Assembly (NCBI GenBank): GCA_026545225.1 | Contig: CM048845.1 | Location: forward strand, 87,571,033 to 87,635,032 | Source: Cornus controversa | Lineage: Eukaryota; Streptophyta; Magnoliopsida; Cornales; Cornaceae | Direction of reading: 5' to 3' | Length of the DNA: 64,000 nucleotides | Shown here: positions 24,020 to 34,158 of the stretch, one piece after another | Layout: each line of letters opens with the position of its first letter | Numbering within the stretch: position 1 is the first letter of the stretch | Program-made: the position numbers and the translations under genes | The notes under the pieces: generated by a model | Seen by the model: only the letters and a program-made list of their open reading frames with translations | Database searches by the model: none | Told to the model about the DNA's origin: nothing

Positions 24020-27000
24020 TGTCACGCCCCAATTTTTGAGTCCTAAAAACCGAAGGTGAACTTGCCCATTATGCCTTAATGGACCAGTTATTTCTCTAAC
24101 TCACCGTGAAAGCTTAAATCACATGCATGTACATATTTACGTACAATGCAGTCTTAATCAATTTCAATGGGCCCCACACTTCGCTTCACACAATTGTCCC
24201 AACATACCTAACTACCTGTCATGCCTTAATTTCTAACACTCAGGAGGGCATGGGAAATAGGGGTGATTAAGTAATAATACAAATAATCTGTACTCGTTGG
24301 TTCCATAACCTCAACCATACAACTCATTAAATAATTCTATCGCCTAAGTGTGGATACATAAATCCTTGTACATTTATGATCAAAGGCTAAAAATAAAACC
24401 ACTAGAGAAAGGGTTTCGAAATACTCAATTTCAAAAAAAAGAATCACTTGATTCAGATTTGAAGCGAAAAAGTTATGATATGTCGAAGTTGAGAAGAAAA
24501 CATACTAAAAGTGGGACAGGTCCCCAAAAAGTAGGATCAGTGGGACTTTCTGCAGGTCCAAAATACTGAGAAAAGTCAGACTGGTGCCCAAAAGTAGGAC
24601 CGGTGGGACTCTCCTAATACTTAATTTTTTTGTGAAAAACTTTACAACCTAAAATCCCACTTCACCAAACCTCAATCCACACACACATAAACATTAAGGC
24701 TTGAAAATTCATGCCAAATCTAACATCCCAAGATTTCCAAAACTCAATTAAAATCATCCATAGCATAAGCAATTTATAACAACATCATAAAACAATGATC
24801 AAGCATCAATTCATATTCAAAACACAAAACTCATCCAATAACATTTCAATCATCATTCAAATGATATTTCAACCCAAATAAAAGCTTTTTACCATAAATA
24901 AAATGCATTGATCTCACAATCCTTGAGAATTTGTGTCAAGATGTACCAATCATCCATCCCATGAACATCATATGACTTTTATATCAAGTTCAAAAGTACA
25001 AAGAGTTCAACTCCAATTACAATTTCAACGTCTACAAGTCCTCCTTGTTGTTTTTACATAAACAAAATCCAAATGTAAAAACATGTTATATATTATTTTA
25101 ATGTAACTATAACAAAGTCACATGCCACAAGCTGGCATGGATAGCCAAATACAAAAGTGTCTCAAAATGCTCTTATAAGCTCCAAGTGACTAAGCAAGTC
25201 ATTTCCACCATCTGTGCCTTACTTGAAAAATGGTTTGGGGGAGAGGGGTGAGCAACTCAATGGCTTAGTAGGAACGCCCCAACCTACCTAAGCATCAACC
25301 CGACACCGATCTACTTGTCGCTACACTACATGGCATACCAATGTTCTCATGTCAACACAACACAAATGTAAGTCAAGAATGAATGCATTTACTCATATAT
25401 CATGCTTAATAGTCTACACACATAAACAACTAGATATATATACACCTTCTCAGTCATAATCTGATATATAGGCATGATTGGTCTACTCCGACGATCATGT
25501 GATATTGGGCCACTCTGATGACACCAAAGTGTTGGGCAACTCCGATGACACCAAAGTGTTGGGCAACTCCGACGACACTTTTGTGATGGGGCAACTTCGA
25601 CGGTCACACATTCATGGCATTATATAAGACTTGCACTAGTGATTAGGCAACTCCGACGATCACTATACTTGGGGCATGATTGGGCATCTCTGACGATCAT
25701 CCCATGGGAGTATTCTCACCAATTCAAACACATGGTTGACCCACTCTGAATTTCATGTACATCATACTTGGACAACACTTCGATATACATGTGTACATAT
25801 TTATAAGACACATAATTTCACATAGTATATTATCATGCTTTTCAATGTACATTCTTTCTATTTAAATTCTAGAATGCATTTTTTTACCACATACCATATA
25901 TAGTCACATATATGTCCGAAAGCATGCATATCATTCAAATTTGCCCATAATTCATAACTTAGCATACGTTTCATGTTTTTCCAATACACATCCACGCCAT
26001 ATTCAAATCTAGCATGCTTTCAATCCTCATAAAATTTCATAACCAACATATAACCACATAATGCTTCAAATCATGCATACTATCAACATATGCATATAAT
26101 ACATCAAATAGTAAAACATGCTTTCATTTCATATACATTGTATATATAACATCATAATTCATCACATATCATATAATGAACAATTCCAGTATGAATAATT
26201 ATACAATGTAAAGAGAAAAGGAAAATTCACCCAACTCTCACCACTCACCTATATATGCTAACACAATTCACACAATCCCAACCTCACTGATACCCTAGAA
26301 TCGATGACTAAGAGTGAAAGGATACCCCTTCCTCAAGTTTGGAGCCTTCCTCTAGCAAGCCTTAGAATAACCAAACTACAAGTTCCTCCAAGTCGTAATT
26401 TCTTTTCGTAGAATAGTAAATCGGGTCAAGGAGAACACACTTTCCTTCTTGGACAAACCCCGAATCCAAACTCTAACAACCCTTAATTTTTGAAACTCTC
26501 TAATGGGGGACTTTGAACCCACCAATGTGTAGAGGAAGAAGAGGGGAGCAAACTTGTTTCTTGGAGCAAGCTCCAAATCTCACCTTAAGGTATTCAAAAC
26601 CAAGGAAGAAGGTTGGAGAAGAAAGAGAGCTTGAGAACTTTGCAATTGCAAAATTCTATATCTATAGTTTTGTCCCATCCATATACATATAGTGTATTTG
26701 ACACCTTAGCAAGGGCAAATGACCATTTTGCCCTTAAGTCATTTAATGTACCTTCCGGATCCCCCGCTTTCGATTTCGAAAGCTTCTACGATCTCAAAAT
26801 CACTTCCCTAACTCATTAAACATTTAGTTTGACCCAAATTCAAAAATAATTATTTTTAAAAAAATTTCAGATTCCTGGGTCCACCGGGACCGTGTCCCAA
26901 GCCCCGTTGACCAAAAAAGTTAAACTTCTCCCAATGTTTTAAAAAATTCTAAAAACCTCTAATTACCTTTCCAAACATTTTTTTCAATCTCGAAACATCC

Positions 27001-27271
27001 ATAACATCATTTAAAATGCATTTATGGCAAAAATGATGAAAAATTAGAAAATCGGTCAAAGGCGGACCCCAGTCTCTACACTTGTTCTCCGGGCCTCGTT
27101 GACCAAAAAAGTTAAACTTCTCCCAATATTTTAAAAAATTCTAAAAACCTCTAATTATCTTTCTAAACATGTTTTCCAATCTCAAAACATCCATAACATC
27201 ATTTAAAATGTATTTATGACGAAAATGATGAAAAATTAGAAATCGGTCAAAGGCGGACCCCGGTCTCTACA
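24020..27271 (-). repeat. Solo LTR (TGTCACGCC type, Gypsy-like) in Copia A protease
   Basis: 3.25 kb, from TGTCACGCCCCAATTTTTG to GGTCTCTACA. The uninterrupted homologue at 32712-33125 shows that protease sequence is broken exactly here. Flanks TTTGC (24015-24019) and CTTGT (27272-27276) are an imperfect TSD differing only by C/T changes. It includes a palindrome-pair module (24508-24615), a minisatellite (25480-25720) and a terminal tandem duplication (26899-27281). A minus-strand 66-codon frame at 26376-26576 reappears at 30553-30828; it is LTR sequence, not a gene. The strand is by analogy with the LTR at 33974, which carries a minus-oriented PBS. Confidence 0.75.
25480..25720. repeat. Minisatellite inside the solo LTR
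   Basis: Repeats of about 31-32 bp with the core GGGCAACTCCGATGACACC AAAGTGTT, perfect in two adjacent copies (about 25528-25590) and more degenerate on both sides. Confidence 0.7.
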
Positions 27272-27281
27272 CTTGTTCTCC
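26899..27281. repeat. About 191-bp tandem duplication covering the LTR end plus target flank
   Basis: Unit 1 is 26899-27090 and unit 2 is 27091-27281. Both read GTTGACCAAAAAAGTTAAAC ... GGTCTCTACA followed by CTTGTTCTCC. The last ten bases are Copia A sequence next to the LTR, so the duplicated unit includes host flank. Confidence 0.85.
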
Positions 27282-27372
27282 TAATAGCATACCATCACTT
27301 CATTTGAATCTTTCAAGACAATGTTTGCTTCAGTCTTCTCTTCTTTTCTTTCCTTTGAGACTTTGCATTAAG

Positions 27373-28571
27373 TGATAAGTGTACAAAACTTGTTATTTTA
27401 TATTATAAAATAAGTTTTTAATTCATCTTTTATTTTATTTAAATGTTCTTATCTTAGCATTTTATGTTTTATAGGGGTTGATTTTCAAATAAGAAGAAAA
27501 GTAGCAAAAGAGGGCTAAAAAGGATATATATAGCCAAAGATGAACATACGAAGAATGGAAGGAGAGATGGTATTTTGTGCAATCTATTTCACAAGAGGTC
27601 TCAAGTTTAAAACTTTGCCAAATATTTTTTACACGGTCACGTCTGCAGTCCAGAATTGAAATTAAAGATATGAAAATCAAATTTTAGATATTTATATTTA
27701 AAATTTTGTATTTTGAATTTTTGATTTTGAATTTTGAATTTTGTATTTCAAATTTGTATTTTGAATTTCATATTTAAAATTTTTCCCACCTAAACCATTC
27801 CCTTCTAACTCTAGGGGATGGTGAAGAGGGTTAGAAATTGTAGAGAAATTATAGAAAAAAATAGTGTAATTATTTTATTGATTCAATGATGAGTAGTAGT
27901 TTCATTTCTATTTGTTTGTTTTTTATTAATATGCAAGCGTAAACATCCTTCTCAAGGGAGTGATGAAGCCACCATGACTGAAGTCTAGGTAAGTTGTTTT
28001 ATTTTCTTGTCTACTTTTTCCTCCCAAGAGCATTCTTCTACTCTTCTATTCTGAATTTTATTTTCTAAAATTAGAGGAAGGATTCTTCGTGTTTGCCAGA
28101 TAATGGTAATTCAAAAAATGCCTACCTCTGTTTATTTAACCAATGTGCATCAGATTAAGTAAAGAAATGTCTCTCTCATATATAATCAAGTCATTCTTTT
28201 TTATTCCATATTTTCCTTCATCTTTCCAAGTTCTAATTGGATTGGTGAAGTGTATTGGTTATTGGAGAAAAAACTAGATAAGAATATAAAAAAAAAACTT
28301 TATTTTTATGGATCGATGGTGGTGAATTCTCTTTCCTTGAGATTTGTCCCATCATTTGATCTAAGACATTTAATATTAGTTTTTATTATTAAATAAAAAA
28401 TCAGAATTTTATTTTTTAAATATTCATTTTTCATCTCAAGAGATTTAGGTTTTGAAGTTTAGACTTGTTACTGATTCTCACTTGAGAGTGGTTCGACCCT
28501 GCTTACTGCTATACAGTTTTTAGTAACGTGTAGAAAAGTAACGACAAACATCCAATAATCTACACTCGTCA
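27373..28571. repeat. Solo LTR with perfect TSD in Copia A gag
   Basis: 1199 bp, from TGATAAGTGTACAAAACTTG to CTACACTCGTCA, flanked by a perfect TSD, TTAAG, at 27368-27372 and 28572-28576. Comparison with 32940-32970 shows clean interruption of the same Copia gag sequence (GAGACTTTGCAT...AATGACCCATCTTG). No coding sequence; the interior has simple TTGAATTTT runs. Confidence 0.88.
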
Positions 28572-29340
28572 TTAAGTTCAGTAATGACCCATCTTGCTGC
28601 AATTCTAACACTCAACGTATTTGAGATTTGGGGAATTGCCTTTAGGATTTTGAGACTTTGATTTACCATTCTTTGACTTGGAATAACTATGTCCATTATC
28701 ATATTTCTTTTTGTTTGAACTTCTACCTCTACTTTCGATGTTTAATGCGAACCACTGGTAGTAATGCCATCTGATTGCCTTCTAATTTCTTGGATCAGAA
28801 TCATGCTGACAACGTCATCGAACTCCAGCTTTGATTTCCCTGTAGAACTGCTGATTGTAGTAACTGTGCCACTCCAACTCTTGGGTAACTACCCTTGGAT
28901 TAGAAGTGAACGAACCTCATATTTGAAGTCAATTTCAAAAAATTTCAGTTGTCCAACAATTTTATTGAACACATTGAGATGCTTGTTGAATCTTCCACCT
29001 TCGGACATCTTTAAGATAAAAAACTTCTTTATAATATATACCTAGTTCGCTGTAAATGACTGTTCGTACATGTTAAAAAGGGCTTCGTGAGAGATGTCAT
29101 CATCTTCTCATTTTTTATGTTAAAGGTGACCAATTTTGACAACATCAATCTCATTGTTGCAAAAGCCTTTTGATCAAGCTTAATTTATTCATCTTCTTTC
29201 ATTTCTGTTGGCTTCTTTCCAAGTGGTAGATCTAGTTTTTTCTGGATTAGATCATCCTCTATCTGCATTGTCTAGAAATCAAAGTTTGTGCCATCAAACT
29301 TCTCTATCCTCGATACTCTTTATTTTGATGTTATACTCCT
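28572..29340 (-). pseudogene. Copia A gag, N-terminal part, decayed
   Basis: Minus-strand sequence between the PBS and the solo LTR at 27373. Short frames only (for example 28520-28702, which runs into the solo LTR). Assigned by its place directly after the PBS and by similarity of 28577-28740 to the Copia gag/zinc-knuckle fragment at 32965-33125. Confidence 0.65.
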
Positions 29341-29351
29341 ACACAAACCAA

Positions 29352-29364
29352 GGCTCTGATACCA
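29352..29364 (-). promoter_or_regulatory. Primer-binding site of Copia A
   Basis: Minus strand reads TGGTATCAGAGCC, complementary to the initiator-Met tRNA 3' end, two bases inside the LTR start at 29367. Confidence 0.85.
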
Positions 29365-29366
29365 GT

Positions 29367-29760
29367 TGTTGGGAATATATGTGAAAAAATAATCAGAAAA
29401 TAAAACAATTACACAAACACAAGAGATTTACTTGATTCACCCTAACAATGAGCTACATCCAAGGAACACACCAAACAATAATCACTCAAGCTCTCTTCTT
29501 TCTTGCTTTCACCAATTTCACAAAATTGGATTTGTTCAGCTCACGATTGTTCTCACAATTTGATATACCTCTTAGGGTTACACCAATTTCACAAAACAAA
29601 GTCTTCAGGTTTCAGAAGAAAAGTTTAATTAGGAATTAAATTCCTAAACAAGTATCATAATAATAATAAACAAATATTTCAGCAGTCAACCTTCCAAAAA
29701 CTAATGTCCTAAGGCTCCACAACCACAACACGATGCGCACCACTTTGTTGGCTGAGCAAG
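29367..29760 (-). repeat. 5' LTR of Copia A (right end uncertain)
   Basis: Starts TGTTGGGAATATATGTG on +. The partner 3' LTR is not in the window, so the outer boundary cannot be fixed by comparison. Plausible ends lie between 29700 and 29790. Confidence 0.6.
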
Positions 29761-30310
29761 CCATCTATTTGAGTAGAGCCTGGGGCTCATGTGAGATAAA
29801 TAATATGTAAGTTAATTGAGACGATTAGTTTAATAAAACTTGTTTTGAGAATATAATTTATATACGGAAGAGATCTTGAATATGATGATTAATTAGAGTT
29901 TAATTGTTATCAGAATCTGCGAATATAAAAAAAGATTGTTGTACGAGTTCTTATATATATATAGGAATAGAAGGCAATGTTAATTTGCTGAGGAATGATA
30001 GTGCTTTGTGACTCTCTCACTAAACTTGTAAAATCACCCCATTATTATTGTTTGTCAACTCACCCTATTATTATTTTTAGGTACCCATTGATGGAGGCAC
30101 GGTATAGAGCAATGGAGAGCATCTACATTTATACCCTTATGCCAAGTATTATTTTTGTTGTATATAGTTGATACCCATGACATGAGAATAGGGCATTGAT
30201 GTAATTTTGAATAGATGGTAAACAGATGGTTTGGATGACTATCTCTTGTTTTGTAGTAATGTAAATATTGGAAGTAAGGTTGGTTTATGTTTCATACAAT
30301 GATGGATTTT
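29761..30310. other. Intergenic, no gene seen
   Basis: AT-rich stretch between the Copia A LTR and the LRR remnant. I see no coding signal or boundary repeats. Confidence 0.5.
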
Positions 30311-31577
30311 TTTTTTTAAGTCTCGCACCAAATTCAAGTTTTGGACAAGAGTTTTCAGTTTTTAAATTTGGACGTGACAGTACGTTTCTAAGCCTTTGAA
30401 TGTCAGCTTGCTTATTGCATTCATGTTTGTATGAACTTTTCAAAGATTCTAGTTCTCCAAGCCCTTTGAATATCTGTTAGCTCCCAACACCCAACAAGGG
30501 ATAATTTCAACAAAATTTTCAATTTTGACAGATCCGGCAATCTTTCAATGACTTAAAAATTATATAGAGATAAATCAACCAGACTTGAGGTTAACCCCAA
30601 GATACATGGAAGACAAAAGTATTTTCTGTAGAATATTTTGAGCTGAGATAGTGTACCATTCTCTCTTTCCTTCTTGGACGAAGTTCGAATCCAAACTATA
30701 ACAAACCTTAAATTTTGAAACTCTCTAATGGGGGAATTTGAATCCACCAATGTGTAGCGAATGAAGAGGGGAGCAAACTTGTCTCTTGAAGCAAGCTCCA
30801 AATCCCACCTTAAGATATTCAAAACCAAGGAAGAAGGTTGGAGAAGAAAGAGAGCTTGAGAGCTCTTTAATGGCAGAAGTCTATATCTATAGGTTTTGTC
30901 CCACCATATACATATAGTGTATTTGACACCTCACCAAGGGCAAATGACCATTTTGCCTTTAAGTCATTAACGTACCTTCTAGAGCTCCGTTTTCGATGTC
31001 AAAAGCTTCTACGGTCTCGAAATAACTTTCTTAACTCGTTAAATATTTTGTTTGGCCCAAATTCAAAACTAATTTTTTTTTCAAAAAAATTTCGGATTCC
31101 CGAACTCACCTGGACTGCGTCACAGGACCCTATTGATAAAAAAAATCAAACTTCTCCAAATGTTTCAAAAAATTTCAAAAATCTCGAATCAACTTTCAAA
31201 ACATGTTTTCCACTCTTGAAACATTCATAACATTATTTAAAATGCATTTATGGCAAAAATGATGAAAAATTGGAAAGTCGGTCAAAGACGGACTTGGTCT
31301 CTACACTTGCTCTCCAAATAGCGTATCAGCGCTAAGACAATGTACCACTATCTCTTGGTAGGATCCTAATATTTACAAGTTCCAAGTTCAATTTCTCCAA
31401 TTTGAATATGGGATAAAGCCAAGGACCTGTGTACTCTTTAAACTCGAGGGAAGCTGCAGACAGGGATTGGAGATTCATGTCAAATTAATGTTGGGATCAG
31501 AATAGTTTTTAATTTTTTGAATTACAGCTACTCCAGCAAACAAATGTAAGATTTAGAGATTTTAAGCATTAGGATAC
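30311..31577 (-). pseudogene. LRR (resistance-gene type) pseudogene fragment, interrupted
   Basis: Read on the minus strand, the two parts 31577-31341 and 30651-30311 encode leucine-rich-repeat-like text: FKEYTGPWLYPIFKLEKLNL and ELVNIRILPRDSGTL on the right, then SQLKIFYRKYFCLPCILGL, SLVDLSLYNF, LPDLSKLKILLKLSLVGCWE on the left. The spacing of L-x2-L-x-L and the LP.LSKL pattern suit the LRR region of an NB-LRR protein. Stops and frameshifts are present, the NB-ARC part is missing, and a 0.68-kb insertion splits it after DSGTL. Confidence 0.6.
30652..31347. mobile_element. Chimeric TE fragment inserted in the LRR remnant
   Basis: About 30659-31302 matches the 3' end of the solo LTR at 24020-27271 (roughly 26450-27271), ending GGTCTCTACA. 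The following 31303-31333 (CTTGCTCTCCAAATAGCGT region) matches the Copia protease flank (32873-32900), not the LRR gene. The whole is bracketed by TGTACCA at 30652-30658 and 31341-31347. So a piece spanning an LTR/Copia junction was copied here. Confidence 0.75.
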
Positions 31578-32093
31578 TTAGCATGGATGGACCAGTCCAC
31601 CAGTAATTTTCTTAAGCTCTAACAAACAAAAAACAGAAAAATAGCTGGAATCACTGAAATGACGGCCCATGGGTTGCTGAATTAATCCCTTTTCAATTTG
31701 GATATCCACCTTAGAATAATTTGCCAACTTTATGCACTCCTCTATAAAGTAAAAATCATCTACGGGTATATATTTGCAAATACTTTTGTACAATTGAGTA
31801 GTCGTTTTGCTAGATCCCAGGTAGTTGTGAATCACTCCCACATCAACAAGCACATCAACATCCTCCGATGTATTAATTAGCTTATCCATTAAAAAAGAGT
31901 GCGAGGTGAAAAAATGGCAACTCACATGGAAGCATTGCTTGAAAGCAATAAGATTCCTTAGAAAATTTTCTATCAAGGAAGTGATCCTGAAAGGTGGGAT
32001 TACAAAATCACCACCTCTGATACCTTCGTATTCATTAATCCCATAAAAAATGTATATAGTTTGGAATCGGACGTGTATGAAATTTGACTTCAA
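31578..32093 (-). pseudogene. DUF247 family protein, C-terminal fragment lacking the membrane anchor
   Basis: 171 codons. The core matches the plant DUF247 (UPF0481) family: VIPPFRITSLIENFLRNLIAF, then SHSFLMDKLINTSEDVDVL and VGVIHNYLGSSKTTTQLY, then an ICKYI segment. Family members are about 400-500 residues with a C-terminal transmembrane helix. Here the N-terminal two thirds and the final membrane segment are missing; the last residues (GGLVHPC) look unrelated. I call it a remnant. It lies directly upstream, same strand, of the LRR remnant. Confidence 0.75.
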
Positions 32094-32711
32094 AAAGATC
32101 TAGTCTATCCCCAACCAAAAATTTGACTCTTGCAAAAGAAATTTGGGAAGCTGAAAGTTTGAATTTACTATCTTTTGTGGGGCGATTCAATATTATAAAT
32201 AGACACTATCACATTATAGGCAGGGAAACAACAGCTATGTATAAGTTGCAGTAGATGATACAACATTATACTACTTCTGCTTTGCATTTCATTTACGGGA
32301 TGGAATCTCAGCATATCACCCACAAACAAAATCACACAATTCTCTAGTGATAGAAATTCTAATATTCCTTAGATAGGCTGAGCATGAATAAGACTGAACA
32401 ATTCATTGAGAATATTAAAGGGAAGTTGGTTCTCCAAACAAATAAAATTGTGTTGTAAAACATCCTTTGATGATGAGTTTTCCAGAATAGGATCGTAGGT
32501 ATTTTCTCTCTGAGTCAAGATAATTTCTATATAGCATATCAAGGAAAAAATAGCAACAAATAACTAACAATTCTGTAAAGCCTGCATTATCTGTTAATAT
32601 CCAAGACCCCTACATAAAACATCTCAGCATCATGTTGTAACATTAACACATCTACATAGTTTTTCCATTTCTTCAACACTTTATTTTTTGTTTGAAATCA
32701 TTCTTGTAGTA
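32094..32711. other. No gene recognised
   Basis: AT-rich sequence upstream of the DUF247 remnant. I looked for the missing DUF247 N-terminus on the minus strand and did not see it. Confidence 0.5.
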
Positions 32712-33125
32712 TTTGATCTATATATCACTCTTGTTGACTACATCGCATGACTGATCATGACCGAGATAGTCCTTACCAAGGTTATTGAGTGAATAACTTG
32801 TAAATAGGTCTCGATTTGAGGTAGCGTGAAACGAGGCCCCAAAGTCAATCATCCATGACTTTGCCTTGCTCTCCAAATAGCATATCAGCGCTTCATCTAA
32901 ATCTTCAAAATCAATGTTTGCTTTAGTATTCTCTTTTTTTATTTCATTCGAGACTTTGCATGAAGTCCGGTAATGACCCATCTTGCTGCAATTCCAACAC
33001 TAAATGTCTTTGAGATTTGGGGAATTGCCTGTGGGATTTTGAGACTTTGATTTTCTACCATTCTTTGACTTGGAACAATCATGTCCATTACTGCTTTTAC
33101 TTTTGTTCAAACTTTGGCCTCTACT
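32712..33125 (-). mobile_element. Copia fragment D (gag zinc knuckle and protease), a copy of Copia A
   Basis: Minus-strand frame 32718-32981 has SWMIDFGASFHATSNRDLF (protease; DFGA where the family has DSGA, so the active-site Ser is changed) and DYLGHDQSCDVVNKSDI. It is nearly colinear with Copia A (23880-24019, 27272-27372 and 28577-28740) but without the two solo LTRs, so it records the pre-insertion state. It ends abruptly at a Gypsy gag at about 33125. Confidence 0.8.
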
Positions 33126-33955
33126 TTATGGAGTTCTTAAATCCTTTCACAAATCTCTTTGCCTTCATCTCCTCATCCCCTACCATCTCTAGGGCCAAAC
33201 GAGCCAAATAAGTAAACTTGGTCTCGTATTCAATCACACTCATATCTCCTTGCGTGAGACTAATAAATTTCTGTTTCAATCGATCTTTCACTAGTGTTGG
33301 AAAGTACTTCTCCAAAAATAGCCCCATAAATACTTCCTATTCCATTGCCTCCGTATTATGAGTGTTTCCAACAAATTTCCACCAACGATCTGCCTTTCCC
33401 GAGATGTGAAGTGCAACAATGTTGACCCTTAGGTCTTCATCAATCTCAAGTGCAATCAAGAGCTTTAGCATTTTATCTATCAAATCCTCCACCACGAATG
33501 GATCAGACCCTCCCGCGTGTGTGGGTGGATTATACTTGTTATACTCCCTCATTGTAATCATCACCCGACTAAGGCCCACTATAGGTTGTACTCATATTTT
33601 TCCTCATGGGTTTCCTGTATAATTTGTCACATGGTCTTGACCATTTCTCTCATAAATTATGCCCCATCAATTCGTGTTTGTGGGACATTAGCACATCGTC
33701 CTCGTATACGTCTCGGTGGCATCTTACTACATGGGCAACAAGAAGACACTTAGTTACAAAACGTATATAATCAATCAACCAACATCAACGAGCTTGCTAA
33801 CACTATGCTAAGTTATTTTATAATTTAACACGCAATACCAAACATGTAAGCATGTAAACATATTCTATAGAAAAGTTATAACCTTAAGTTAAAGTATAAC
33901 TTCAAGTATATATATGGTTCAACCCTAACCCATAGTCCAAAAGTATTCAAACCTG
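33121..33955 (-). pseudogene. Gypsy element E gag fragment
   Basis: Minus strand. 33337-33579 gives YNKYNPPTHAGGSDPFVVED and LRVNIVALHISGKADRWWKF. 33121-33327 gives LEKYFPTLVKDRLKQKFISL, TQGDMSVIEYETKFTYLAR and GDEEMKAKRFVKGF, the Retrotrans_gag (PF03732) pattern. The two frames are joined by a frameshift near 33330. Everything downstream (protease to integrase) is gone. Confidence 0.85.
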
Positions 33956-33958
33956 GCT

Positions 33959-33970
33959 GCTCTGATACCA
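33959..33970 (-). promoter_or_regulatory. Primer-binding site of Gypsy E
   Basis: Minus strand TGGTATCAGAGC, perfect initiator-Met type, three bases from the LTR start at 33974. Confidence 0.8.
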
Positions 33971-34117
33971 AGATATCACACCCCAAATTCTAACACCCGG
34001 TTAAGAGTGAGGGAAATGGGGTTGGTGATTACGGAATGTACTATGATCATACACCCAACATTTAATTAATTCGAAACCTCATAACTGCAGAAACATAATT
34101 ATAACCATATATATATA

Positions 34118-34122
<5 letters not shown>

Positions 34123-34156
<34 letters not shown>
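34123..34156 (+). repeat. (TG)n microsatellite
   Basis: About 16 TG units preceded by a TATATA run, inside the Gypsy E LTR. Confidence 0.95.

Positions 34157-34158
<2 letters not shown>

Larger units (their letters stand above)
20861..29760 (-). mobile_element. Copia element A, host of several insertions
   Basis: Minus-strand Copia with 5' LTR from 29367 leftward-facing, PBS at 29352-29364, gag (about 28572-29340 and 27272-27372), protease (23836-24019), integrase, and part of RT ending at 20861, where Copia B interrupts it. Solo LTRs are inserted at 21206-22222, 24020-27271 and 27373-28571. A homologous uninterrupted copy of the protease/gag part occurs at 32712-33125, which confirms two of the insertion points. 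The right end of its LTR is not clear (about 29700-29790). Confidence 0.8.

Noticed and set aside
25480-27281. CRISPR-like or other regular spacer arrays
   Set aside because: The repeats are direct tandem minisatellite and LTR duplications without unique spacers, in a plant nuclear context.
30553-30828. Minus-strand frame similar to 26376-26576, looking like a conserved two-copy gene
   Set aside because: Both lie in copies of the same LTR; the similarity is that of the repeat.
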